Positions 22,326 to 33,267 of a stretch of DNA of 64,000 nucleotides are shown here, in pieces. The notes under the pieces were generated by a model. That model worked only from the letters and a program-made list of their open reading frames with translations, was not told the DNA's origin and searched no databases. The stretch lies in NCBI GenBank assembly GCA_027604185.1, contig JADGKB010000004.1, forward strand, positions 1-64,000. The letters are read 5' to 3'. Source of the stretch: Boothiomyces macroporosus. Taxonomy: Eukaryota; Chytridiomycota; Chytridiomycetes; Rhizophydiales; Terramycetaceae. Position numbers and translations under genes: made by a program. Each line of letters begins with the position of its first letter. Position 1 is the stretch's first letter.

Positions 22326-23267
22326 TTATTTGTCACCACTTTTGCAAGATCGTGATTTCAGCAACTTGCTTACTCTGGAATTTCCATACCGTGCAGCATT
22401 ACTAAATGTTATTGAATCCCAAGGACATCCATTCTCTATTAACCACTTGATATTGTCCAAGTTTCCATTTTTTGCAGCACAACAGTATGCACTTTCATCC
22501 CAAGGACAGTTATTCTCTTTCAACCACTTCATGTTGTCCAAGCTTCCGTTCTTTGCTGCCATAGCAAATGCGCTTTGGTCCCAGGAGCATCCATTCTCCT
22601 TCAGCCATATCATATTCTCCAAGTTTCCATTCTCTGCTGCTCTATTAAAAGTGTTTTCATCCCACGGGCAGTTATTTACTCTCAGCCATTTCAAATTTCG
22701 CAGGTTCCCTACTTCCGCAGCACTGCTAAACGTCCACTCGTTCCATGGACAATTGTTATCCTTCAGCCATATCATATTTTCTAAATTTCCATTATATGCT
22801 GCATTGCAGAACGTTCCTGCATCCCAAGGGCATCCGTTTTCTTTTAGCCATTTCATATTTGCCAAGTTGCCATTTCTCGCTGCACAAGCAAAAGTGAGTT
22901 CATCCCAGGGACACCCATTCTCTTTCAGCCAAATCATATTCTCTATATTTCCTTTATTTACTGCCTCCCGAAATGTATTCTCATCCCATGGACAGTTGTT
23001 CTTTTTCAACCACTTTAGATTATCCAAGTTTCCGTTTCTTGCTGCGCTGCTAAACGTCAAGCCGTCCCAATTACACCCACTCACCAACAACCATTTCAAG
23101 TTCTCCAAGTTTCCCTCAAACGCTGCTTCCTTGAATCTAAAGTACTCTGTGGTTCTTTTTACGTGCCCGCTCTGCAATTCCCTGGTGACTGATATAGTAA
23201 CTCTATCACACAATAACCAGATTTTATCCCATATTTCATTTGGCAAGGTTGGGTTTGCTGATTGCAT
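22326..23267 (-). CDS. F-box-like/ankyrin-repeat protein 1
   Basis: 313 residues from the ATG at 23267 (MQSANPTLPNEIWDKI); an earlier in-frame Met exists, but the second ankyrin gene starts at the equivalent position. The N-terminus LPNEIWDKIWLLCD looks like an F-box. It is followed by about nine full 27-residue repeats of the type GNLENMKWLKENGCPWDE plus a partial one, an ankyrin-type repeat common in amoebae, oomycetes and giant viruses. F-box/ankyrin proteins usually act as substrate adaptors of SCF ubiquitin ligases; that role is inferred. Intronless. The 81-base periodicity leaves a long antisense ORF open. Confidence 0.85.
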   Translation of the reverse strand: MQSANPTLPNEIWDKIWLLCDRVTISVTRELQSGHVKRTTEYFRFKEAAFEGNLENLKWLLVSGCNWDGLTFSSAARNGNLDNLKWLKKNNCPWDENTFREAVNKGNIENMIWLKENGCPWDELTFACAARNGNLANMKWLKENGCPWDAGTFCNAAYNGNLENMIWLKDNNCPWNEWTFSSAAEVGNLRNLKWLRVNNCPWDENTFNRAAENGNLENMIWLKENGCSWDQSAFAMAAKNGSLDNMKWLKENNCPWDESAYCCAAKNGNLDNIKWLIENGCPWDSITFSNAARYGNSRVSKLLKSRSCKSGDK

Positions 23268-23712
23268 TTTGCTAGCCACAAAAATTGTTCGCTTGATCTC
23301 CACCACCACTTTGCTTTTTCTTCTATTTGACCAAATATGGGGTTGGTGCCTAATTATTCAGTAAACATTCGACGCGCAACTATAGCACGTAGTTTATTGA
23401 ATCTTAATAACCCAACCACCTACTGCTGTCTTTCAACGTGACTGTGCTTTAATAAATTATTTTATATGAAAAGTAACAATGAGGTCGCCAAGAATATGTT
23501 GTGCAGAAAAGAATTGAGATTAAGGGCTTGTAGCTTGTCAATCCTTTATGACTATTGTACAGCTTTACGTCAAGCAGATGACTACTTGATGGGTAAGGGA
23601 AGGGTCTGATTTCATTTTGAAAACTTTCAAATCTTTAATAAAGTGTATTCTAGAGTAACTTTGAGAACAAACGGCAACTTTCAATACCACTTAAGCCCAT
23701 CAATTTCAACAT
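23268..23712. other. Intergenic region between ankyrin genes
   Basis: About 445 bases with no supported ORF. Likely promoter of ankyrin gene 1 and 3' flank of ankyrin gene 2. Confidence 0.4.
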
Positions 23713-24576
23713 TTATGTACTTTTTTCCAAGATACGTCCGCTTTCTTTGAGCCAACTTAATATTTCCAAATTTCCAGTTACTGCAGCAGCGATGAATGCA
23801 CTTTCATCACTAGGACAATTATTCTCCTTGAGCCATTTGATATTCTCCAATTTCCCACTTTCTGCTGCTGCTCTAAATGTACTTTGGTCCCACGGACAAC
23901 CATTCATTTTCAACCACTTCATGTTCTGTATGTTTCCATATGCTGCAGCACTTGTAAACGTATCTTTGTCCCACGGACAACCATTCATTCTCAACCACTT
24001 TATATTCTCCAAATTTCCATTTTCTGCTGCACTACTGAATGTCCATTCACTCCACGGGCAATTATTATCTTTGAGCCATTTCATATTCTCCAAGTTACCT
24101 TTCCTGGCTGCCCATTCAAATGTAGTCTCATTCCACGGACAACCATTCTCTTTTAACCATTTCATATTCTCCAGGTTTCCATATGCAGCAGCCCCATTAA
24201 ATGCCCATTCATTCCATGGACAGTTGTTTTCTTTTAGCCATCCCATATTTTCCAAATTTCCGTTTGCTGCTGCTTCTTTAAAGGTATGGGCGTTCCAAGG
24301 ACAGTGATTCTTCAAAAGCCATTTCATGTTTTCCGAATTTCCATTCACTGCTGCTTCACTAAACGTATAAATATCCCAGGGGTATCCCATTCGTTTCAGC
24401 CATTTTAGATTCGCCAAGTTTCCCTTGTAGGCAGCTTCTTTTGTTGTGAAAAACGATGTAGTTCGCTTTACGTGCTCACTTTGCAGATCCCTAGTGTTTT
24501 TCAAGGTATCTTTATCGCACAGGAGCCAAATCTTATCCCAAACTTCGATCGGCAGTCTTGTTTTCTCGGTTTGCAT
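23713..24576 (-). CDS. F-box-like/ankyrin-repeat protein 2
   Basis: 287 residues from the ATG at 24576 (MQTEKTRLPIEVWDKI). Same architecture as its tandem neighbour: an F-box-like start, the linker ELQS/DLQSEHVKRTT, then eight full 27-residue repeats (e.g. GNLENMKWLKENGCPWNE) and a partial last one ending ILSWLKESG. Intronless. The pair sits inside the 7TM array on the same strand. It could be either an insertion into the array or a co-expanded neighbour. Confidence 0.85.
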   Translation of the reverse strand: MQTEKTRLPIEVWDKIWLLCDKDTLKNTRDLQSEHVKRTTSFFTTKEAAYKGNLANLKWLKRMGYPWDIYTFSEAAVNGNSENMKWLLKNHCPWNAHTFKEAAANGNLENMGWLKENNCPWNEWAFNGAAAYGNLENMKWLKENGCPWNETTFEWAARKGNLENMKWLKDNNCPWSEWTFSSAAENGNLENIKWLRMNGCPWDKDTFTSAAAYGNIQNMKWLKMNGCPWDQSTFRAAAESGKLENIKWLKENNCPSDESAFIAAAVTGNLEILSWLKESGRILEKST

Positions 24577-24685
24577 GATGATGAGTAAGAATTACCAAGA
24601 CGTGTTAGAAAAGGGTGTGTCCAAAATAACTAATCGATAAAAGATAAGATTGATATGAGCTATAGAAATCGCTTTCTCAAAGGTA

Positions 24686-25608
24686 TTATTTATTAGCTTG
24701 TTCCACGCAGATTATAGCAGTAGGGTGATTATGCATATCTAGCGTGTCTGGTATTTGCAAATCTGCCAGTTTTTTCACTTGATGACTTGGATCTGAAATC
24801 ACTTCTGTGTCTGCCAAGGAAAAGTCTTTTAGTTTAATGAGACATATAATCATACCCAGTATATGTATTGACTCACAATATGTACTAGCAATGTTGAAAT
24901 ATTTGACATATCCAGAATTTACATATATATTGGCATACGCGTTAAGGAGGATACCCTATCGTTAATTTGCCTTACTGTCCAGTCTATCACAATCATCAAG
25001 ATGATATATAAAACCAACTCTCTGAATTTCGCCACTGTCTTAAGTGATGGTGAGCTATCCAGTTTTTCTTGCTTGTATCTGTAAACCGCGTACAAGATAT
25101 AGAAATTCTGTATATTATCATAAAGCACTCCAAAGGTCGCATATACAAGTATACACATATTACTAATGTTTGTCATTGCGTCTTTATATATGATAAGTGA
25201 AAGTATCTTTGTGCTAAATGGAAATATTAAATAGAGAATAAATACAATATATCTGAATATTCTCAGTCGCTGGTTAGTAATCTTTGGATTCAATACAGAA
25301 AATGTGAACAGCAATTCAATATCTGCCAACAATATCAGAACCAGCTGTATTTCTGAAACGATATTCAACAATTGATATTCCAAATCCAATGTTGAGTCAT
25401 AACTATTCTGACTCACATAGTACATGATGATCCATACCAATACTGTGATTGATTGCAGGATATTGAAAAATAAAATGAAACTCGTCAGTTTTTGAAATGA
25501 TCGAACATACTTGCGAAATAGAATTACTTGCAGAAAATAGATTGAGAGCGCGTTGATTGATACAGCGCCTAGGGCAAATAATATATCCAAGATAATGTAT
25601 TGAATCAT
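24686..25608 (-). CDS. Array 7TM protein G
   Basis: 300 residues, two exons. The intron 24956-24975 (20 nt) follows DWT. The second exon has no good internal Met and is easily missed; it encodes GILLNAYANIYVN, then HILGMIICLIKLKDF, and ends at the TAA at 24686. Motifs in exon 1: ADIELLFTFSVLNPKI and YDNIQNFYIL. Start at the ATG at 25608 (MIQYIILD). Confidence 0.85.
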
Positions 25609-25771
25609 TAAATTTTCGATGGTAACACTGGGATGACATGCTACGTTTCAACAATGTAAACCCACTCCCATTGTGAAAATATAATAATTTGATTCAAGAA
25701 TTAAACGATTTGAACATAGCATTATATATTTAGTATCGCGCAATTATTGATCTGGCAAATATCTGCTAGTG

Positions 25772-26684
25772 TTATAGTTTTATTATATCGGTTTTCAGAT
25801 CCTGTACAGACTTTACTGCTCGTGCACTACTATTCCCCACATCGACCAGCCTCTTGATTGGTTTGATAGGCTCTTGAGAACCTCGCTGTGCCAAGGTCAA
25901 ATCTTTGAGTTGCAGTAAGCAATAAATCATTCCCAGAGTATGTACACATACCAGTATAGAGCACGCCACGTTGTAGTAATTTAAACCAAATGATGTATCA
26001 CTAGATATGTTGTAATAAATATTTAGCGCTAATCCCTTTGTTAGGAGGAAATACCATCCAATCCACCAGCAACATTCCTGCAATGTACAGCACTAGCCCC
26101 CTAAATCTTTGTATAGTTTGAATAGACAATTCGTTTTCGTCTTTAGCTTCTCTGAATTGATAGATGCTATACAAAAGGAAAAAGCTCTGAACATTGTCAT
26201 ATATTGCTGCTAGAACTGCGAATAGCCCGATACTTGCGGAACCTATCACTTGGTATATTTTGGAATCTGTAAAATAACAACCCAGCCTGGCTGCCAGGCA
26301 GACTATAAAGAATGAGATTAAAAATATTCTGAATCTAACGAGCATCTGTCTGGTGATTTTCTGGCTCAGCACAGAGAATATAAACAATACTTCTATATCT
26401 GACCATGCCACCAGCCCTACCTGAATATCACAAATAATATTTTGTAGTGTATTTGCATAATCCCAGGTATACCAGTAGTCCACTTTAAGATAGCGAACAA
26501 GATGCCAATACAGCATTACTGAGCACTGTATTAAATTGACAAATAATATAAAACTGAAGGATTTTTGAAATGTTTTTACCGAGCTGTTGGAGTTGATGAG
26601 GACAAAGAAATAACCCGACAATATTGCTATGCAAATTATCGCAATTGAATTAACCAAATCAATTGCCAGGTATTCCAAATCCAT
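25772..26684 (-). CDS. Array 7TM protein H
   Basis: 297 residues, two exons. Intron 26036-26054 is 19 nt (GTATTTCCTCCTAACAAAG) with a CTAAC element and an AAG end; joining gives DWMGLALNIYYN. Motifs: SDIEVLFIFSVLSQKI, YDNVQSFFLL and HTLGMIYCLLQLKDL. Seven hydrophobic helices. The tail is polar and ends LKTDIIKL. Confidence 0.85.
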
Positions 26685-26826
26685 TCTTTTAAAAGATGAG
26701 AATTATTGTCAAAGAAAATGTTGGTGACGTTTCACTTATGTAATTAGAGTCTGTCCACAATTTGCAATAAATGGTGGTAAAAATATTGAATTGAAGGTGA
26801 TAGAATATTGAGAGCTGATGGCCAAT

Positions 26827-27752
26827 TCATACATTCATTTTGATAATCTCTGTTTTTTGGAAATTAACTGAAGAATTCCTATTGCCACTGCTTTTGAAAT
26901 CCGCCAGTCGAGGTAAACGCACACTCTCTTCAGTTTCTTCGTTTCTAGAGACGGATATTTCTTTTAGCTTCAGCAAGCAGTAAATCATCCCCAATGAATG
27001 AAAACAGATGCAAATCATACTTGCATAATTGTAGTAATCTAGGGATATTGAGTAGACTGGTACTACAGTATAGTATACATAAAATCCAATTCCCTACTAT
27101 TAATTTTGATAACCATCCAATCAACAAACAACATTCCCATTATGTAAAACAGCATTTCTTTAAATCTAGTCAGCATAGTAAGTGACAATTTGCTATCGAT
27201 TTTCGATTCTTTGAATTGATATAATAGGTATACCAAGTAGAAACTCTGTGCGTTGTCATAAATTACTACGAAAAGCGCATACACTCCAATTGCCGAATTG
27301 CTCAGCAAGTTAAGCCAAGGTGTATCAATGAAAAACGATGCTACTCTGGAAGTAAGCGGAAGTGCTATAAAACTAATTACAGACACATTTCGAAATATGT
27401 CCAACTTTCTTTGCGTTATTCTTGGTTCCAAGACAGAATATATTCCTAATATTTCAATATTTGTCAATACAATTAATACTAGCTGAATATCTGCGATTAT
27501 ATCAAGAACTGCAGTCGCGTCAAAGTAATTCTGGTTGGTATAGTCATTATGGGTCATAAAGTACATCACCAGTATATCAAGCAGCGCTATAGCCTGAATT
27601 AAATTTGTGCAGAGTATGAATACAAATGATTTTTGAAAGGATTTCACTGCTCTTCCGAATTTGATTTTCACCAATAAATATATCGATAGCATTCCAATTA
27701 CTCCAGCGGCAATGGAAAAGAATACATCCAGAATATCAAAGGCATCTAGCAT
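26827..27752 (-). CDS. Array 7TM protein I
   Basis: 301 residues, two exons. The intron 27094-27113 (20 nt) begins GTTATC and follows DWM; joining gives DWMGIGFYVYYTV. Motifs: TNIEILGIYSVLEPRI, YDNAQSFYLV and HSLGMIYCLLKLKEI. Only 40 bases separate its ATG from the stop of member J upstream, so its promoter must be very compact or overlap the upstream gene. Confidence 0.85.
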
Positions 27753-27792
27753 TGTATTTCTTTAGAAGTATTTCTTTCTATTTGGGTAAACG

Positions 27793-28759
27793 TCACCTAG
27801 TAACGACAAAGGGGAAGAAAATACAAGTAATGATTGTTGCTAGCGTACCGCTGCTGTTTATTGTTTCAAAGGGAATAATTTGGGTTTGCTGGCATTGAAA
27901 GTAATCAGTTCCATGTGAAACCGTACTTGAAGAATCTTTATGGACAACCAACATTTTTAGCTGTGGTTGAGGTTCCTGGGTGAACAAGGAGAGCTCCTTT
28001 AGTTTTATCAAGCAGTAAATCATTCCCAAGGAGTGAAAGCATATTGAAATCATGCAGGCATAATTATAGTATACGATCATAGTAACAGCGAATGCTACAT
28101 AAAATCCAATACCCTATGTTAAAATATTTTACCATCCAATCGATCACCATCATCAACATAATGTACCCAATCAATTCCTTGAATTTCAAAATGGTTTCCT
28201 TTGTAATCTGACTATCAAGTCTGGATTCCTTGAAGTTATATACGGCGTATATCAAATAGAAGTTTTGAAAATTATCATATATGACTACTGTAAAAGCATA
28301 TAACCCTATGCATACATTTCCAACCACCGCACATCGAAGGTAGAAAATAAAAAGTATCCTGGGCAACACCACTAAAGCAACAAACGCCAAAATTGCAGTG
28401 GTACGAAAGATATCGAGTTTTTTGTGAATTATCCTTGGGTTGAGAACGGAATATACTTTGAGTATTTCAATATTGGCAATGACAATTAACATTAGTTGGA
28501 TGTTTGCAAGAAAGCTGCTGAGATTCGTCAATTCAAAGTGAACCAGTGTGTAGCTGTCCAAATCTAAATAAAATAAGAATATATATATTATGGACAGGGA
28601 CTGTATTAAATTGGTTAATAGTAGTAACACAAACGACTTTCGAAACGATTTGACTGACCTTCCAAAGTTGATGATCTTGAGCAGGTAGATTGACAATAAT
28701 GCTGCTACCAATGACAAAATTGAAAATACTCCATTTAAAGCTACTTTTGAATCTACCAT
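27793..28759 (-). CDS. Array 7TM protein J
   Basis: 315 residues, two exons. The intron 28114-28132 is 19 nt (GTAAAATATTTTAACATAG) after DWM; joining gives DWMGIGFYVAFAV. Motifs: ANIEILKVYSVLNPRI, YDNFQNFYLI and HSLGMIYCLIKLKEL. The C-terminal tail is longer than in most members and ends with a hydrophobic stretch (TIITCIFFPF), a possible extra membrane contact. Confidence 0.85.
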
Positions 28760-29009
28760 TTCAAAGATTTTCAGCTATTGTGCATTATTTAAGGATGATG
28801 AACAATGGCATTACTTTCATTGAGAACAGCTATTTTAAGACACCCTAGTTATGCCTCACATTGTCTAGAGGATGCGATATACATGCTAGTTAAGGCGTTT
28901 TGGGTAATTTTGTACTTGCACAGTGATGTACCTGGGAGTATTTAAATTAGATTGACAATATATTATGATTTGAATGAAAATCTGCACAAAGGAAATAGCC
29001 AGGCTAATA

Positions 29010-29947
29010 TCACGGATTATTTATGTTGTTTACAAACCGAGGCATTACCAAAGTTTGCTGCATAGCAATACTTTTATGAACGACCAATTGGTCCAGTATT
29101 GGCAATCCGCTAGCAACTGTAAAGGATTCAGTTTCTGGTTGCGTAAGAGCGAAATCTTTAAGCTGTAATAAACAATAAATTAATCCCAATGAATGCACCT
29201 CTATGCAAAACACACACGCCACGTTGTAGTAATTATAACTAAAGATAGTATCTATAGCGAAATTCCCATACAGGTAAAAGAGTATTCCCTGCAATTAATT
29301 CAAAATACTATCCAATCAGAAATTAGCATCGCAATATTAAGAACTACCAACTCTTTAAATTTTTGCATTAGCAGGTCTGACGGCTCGTTATTGTTTTTGC
29401 TTAGTTTAAACTTTTTGACAGCAAATATCAACACAAAATTTTGAATATTGTCATAAATCACACACCCAATGCTGAATATTCCTATGGAAATCGTATTCAG
29501 CAACCAAAACCAGTCTGTCGTTATAAATATAGTAAGCACGCTGGTCCCAAATGGAAAAATCAGTGCTAGAACAAACGTTGCTGTTCTGAATATCCCGAGC
29601 ATATGAAGGTTTATTCCTGATTTCAAAACTGAGAATATCTTTATAATTTCCACATCTGCAAATATTAAAAGCATAAGTTGAATATTCGCAATAATACTAA
29701 TTGCTATCAAAATACCATTGACAGTTTCGTCGTAAACTGCTGAACTAATGTAATATAACAATATCCAGTAAACCATTAATATTGATTGAATAATATTGGA
29801 TAACAAAACAAGGTTAAATAATCGTCGGTATAGAGACAGGCCAAGCTTGAGATTTACACGGTATAACCAGTATCCAGATTGCAAAATTATTCCAATAGAG
29901 ATTACTATAAATAGGATATCAACTCCAACCAAGTTTCCTAAAACCAT
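29010..29947 (-). CDS. Array 7TM protein K
   Basis: 305 residues, two exons. Intron 29289-29308 (20 nt, GTATTTTG..GCAG) after DWI; joining gives DWIGILFYLYGNF. Motifs: ADVEIIKIFSVLKSGI, YDNIQNFVLI and HSLGLIYCLLQLKDF. Most similar to member L (shared YxYGNF region and the GLI/GLM ending). Confidence 0.85.
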
Positions 29948-30024
29948 TCTATTCAGAATTATTAGTGTTACGTCAGCAGAGATGGGAAACTTTACGAGGA
30001 TAGAAAATAACTAGAAATGAAAAT

Positions 30025-30951
30025 TTATTGATCAAACTGTATGCTTGGGGCTCCTCTGGGTATCACTCTAGTCTTTTGTAATGACGGTGTATCATTAAAC
30101 AGATTTCTATCTTTCTGACTACTGCCTTCCAAAGAATCTGATGCCGTTTGAGTAAGAGCAATTTCTTTAAGGTGCATCAAGCAATGCATCAGTCCTAACG
30201 AGTGAATGCACACACAAAAGACACACGCCAACGTAAAGTAATTGTATGCGGTTATATCACCGACTGTAAAATTACCGTAAATATAGAATGCAATTCCCTA
30301 GATTCAAAACAGACATACCAGCCAGTCGGACAGTATCATTGCAACATTATATATAATCAATTCTTTGAACCGCTGCAATAATACACCCGATAGCTCGTTA
30401 TTCACTTGAGATGATTTGAACTTCATAACTGCAAATATCAAATAGAAATTTTGGAGATTGTCGTAAATAACGCAATGAACAGTGAAAACAGCAACACATA
30501 TAGTGTTTGTGTACCATATCCAATCATTTAGTAAGAATATCGTGACGGCACTTGTACAAAAGGGAAAGATGAAGGCGATAACTATTACAACCTTCTTGTA
30601 CATATCCAAATATTTCTTTTTGATTAGCTTATTCAGTACTGAGAATATTCCAATGATTTCAACATCTGCTAGCACTAGTCCAGTGAGATGGACACTCCCA
30701 ACAGTGCTAAGCAGTGCTAGCATAATTTGCAGTGATTGATTGTAGTAATAGACGCTGATATATGATATTATCACCAAATATAGCATTAGTACCGCTTGTA
30801 CAATATTACATACTAGTACAAAATTAAATAGTCTCTGGTACAGTTTTAAGCGTGTTTTGAAATTTACAGAATGTATCCAGTATGCAGACAAGAGTATGAT
30901 AAACAATGATATCAGCGCGTATAATGTATTGATGATCAAGTAAGTCTCCAT
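30025..30951 (-). CDS. Array 7TM protein L
   Basis: 301 residues, two exons. Intron 30298-30318 (21 nt, carrying an in-frame TGA) after DWL; joining gives DWLGIAFYIYGNFTV. Motifs: ADVEIIGIFSVLNKLI, YDNLQNFYLI and HSLGLMHCLMHLKEI. Only 77 bases separate it from member K. Confidence 0.85.
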
Positions 30952-31138
30952 GCGAGAGTTGTATAAAGTGTAAATGGATAGTACGTCATTAGCAGATGAT
31001 GGAGGATTGCTAATTTAGAATTTCAAACAATGACAATCTTCTAACAGGGGATACGGTGTTATTTGCACTTTAACTGTTGCTGATATTCAAACCCAAGCGT
31101 AAATTTCATACTTCAAACTTGACTTTATTTGTCCGTAA

Positions 31139-32056
31139 TTATTCATTTCTAGGCAATTGAACAGTTGCAAGTTCGGTATTATGTTTGCTGCTATTCAGTG
31201 TAATGTCCACTAGCCGTTTCAACACTTTGGACGGCTGATGTGTAGTTTCTTGATTGTCAGACAGCGATATTTCCTTCAACTTCAGCAGGCAGTATATTAT
31301 TCCCAATGAATGAAAGCAGATGCAAATCATACTTGCGAGATTAAAATAGTAAGTAGATCTGGTGTAATCTACATAAAGCGTGTAGTAGATAAAAAAGACC
31401 ATACCCTATGATTAGAAATAAACAACCAGCCAATCAGTACACAATGTTCCTGCAATGAAAATCATCAATTCTCGAAACTTGGTCATCACGTTGGATGACA
31501 GTGAGCTGGTCACTTTTTCACCTTTGAATTGAAATATCGCATATATGAGATATACACTTTGAACATTATCATACACGACTCCAATCAGTGCGAAAATAGC
31601 CACACAGATATTTGAAAAAGAGTAAAACCATATTTGATCGACAAACGCTGATATAACTCTTGTCGAAAATGGGAATAAAATGAAATAGGTCATGAATATT
31701 GCCCTGTAGATTTTAATTTTCCTTTTAGATATTTTTGGATTTAGTATTGAGAATATTTGTAGTATTTCAGTGTTTACCAGCACTATTAGAAATAGCTGTA
31801 CATTTGCTATAATCGCTAGATACGACGAAAACGGATTATTCGTGAGATTATATATGCTAATGTCGATATCGTATATTAGAATTTGATAGATTAATCCAAA
31901 TATCTGTATCAAATTTACTCCAAGAATGAATATGAAATTATTGCGAAATGATTTGACACCTTTACGAGTGACTATTGAAATAAACAAAATTGTAAACCAA
32001 ACAAGTACCAAAAGGATTGCTGTAAAGATAATATCCAAAATTATAAAGTCCTTCAT
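31139..32056 (-). CDS. Array 7TM protein M
   Basis: 298 residues, two exons. The intron 31406-31426 (21 nt) starts GTTGTT and carries an in-frame TAA; joining gives DWLGMVFFIYYTLY. Motifs: VNTEILQIFSILNPKI (T replaces the usual I), YDNVQSVYLI and HSLGIIYCLLKLKEI. Start at the ATG at 32056. Confidence 0.85.
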
Positions 32057-32326
32057 TATCAGACTTTTGATTACGTGTTAAAGTATTACATCAATATTTA
32101 CAGCCACCTGCAATACATTTGGTGAGACTTTGTAAATATATCATGGAAATATTCTAGTGATTCGCGAAAGGTATTTTCTACCAATTTCCACTTGCCATTC
32201 CGAATCTTCAGTTCTACACCAAGATGGTTTGTCTCACATTGATGCTTTTACTATCTGGAATGGGATCTAATCTTTTCACACTGGACACATCTATTGGCTG
32301 CTGCGATTTGAGAGCCACAAAGTTCT

Positions 32327-33080
32327 TTAACAAAATATCATCCCTAGAGTATGCAGGGATATGAAGAATATACTTGCTAGATTAAAGTAGGCGTACGCAG
32401 CGGTACCATATACCACTATGTTTCCATAGAGAAAAATAGCCAATCCCTGAATTAGATTGAATTACTATCCAGTCAGAGAAAATCATTCCTGCATTATAGA
32501 ATACAAGCTCTTTAAATTTCCCTCTGATATTACTAGATAAATCGCTTTCTGATTGACTAGCTTTGACTCTGAAAATGGCATATATCAGATAAAAGTTCTG
32601 AATATTATCATAAATCACACATAGCAATGCAAATAGCCCTACAGATATTGTACTAGTAATTGAGAACCAATCTGGGCAGCAGAATAGACAAATGAAACTT
32701 GATCCAAATGGAAATAAAATGAACGAAATCAGAGTGATATTTCTAAAGATCGAAACCCGTTTGTGTGGATCTAGAACAGAAAATATCCGAATTACTTCTA
32801 TATCAGTCAAAAATATTAGAGTAATTTGAAGGCTGGCGACCAAATTAGTGATTCCAGTAACTTGAGATTGGGTTGCTCCAAACACAGGATAGTTAATGTA
32901 AGGAGCAAGCAGCCAATATATTGATTGTAGAAAGCTGGCGGATAGTACCACATTAAAAAGCCATTGCAGTGATTTTACATTGTTGGATACATTGACCACG
33001 TACAACAAGGAAAGCGATATAGTCAGGATGCCAAATGATGCCATAGTAAAACATAAAGCTATTGTTGTATGAGTGTCCAT
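32327..33080 (-). CDS. Array 7TM protein N (frameshifted C-terminus)
   Basis: Start at the ATG at 33080 (MDTHTTIAL). Intron 32447-32465 (19 nt) after DWI gives DWIGLAIFLYGNIVV. Motifs: TDIEVIRIFSVLDPHK, YDNIQNFYLI. The frame stops at 32327 right after HTLGMIFC, where relatives continue LLKLKEL. The missing tail is present in another frame (about 32214-32332: LKNFVALKSQ.. to a TAG), so a one-base loss near a TTTT run has occurred. As read it makes 244 residues ending inside helix 7. Either a young pseudogene, a tolerated truncation, or an assembly error. Confidence 0.75.
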
Positions 33081-33267
33081 AATATGCAACTCGATTATTT
33101 CGAGAAAATGTTATCCGCACAGCACACAATGTTTTCTGTAGTAGACAATGTCCCCAAAGACACTATTTAAACCATAAAACTGTCAGAAGGATACTAAAGA
33201 AAGGTATATTACAAAAAAACAGAATTGAATCTTGTGCCAAGAAATATTGCCAGCAATTTAAAAGGTG

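Noticed and set aside
22330..23364. 344-codon plus-strand ORF
   Set aside because: Exactly antisense to ankyrin gene 1. It stays open because the 81-base repeat has a fixed frame; its sequence has no independent motif.
22326..24576. CRISPR-like or satellite repeat from the 81-base periodicity
   Set aside because: The period corresponds to 27-residue protein repeats with synonymous drift, not to conserved DNA repeats with spacers.
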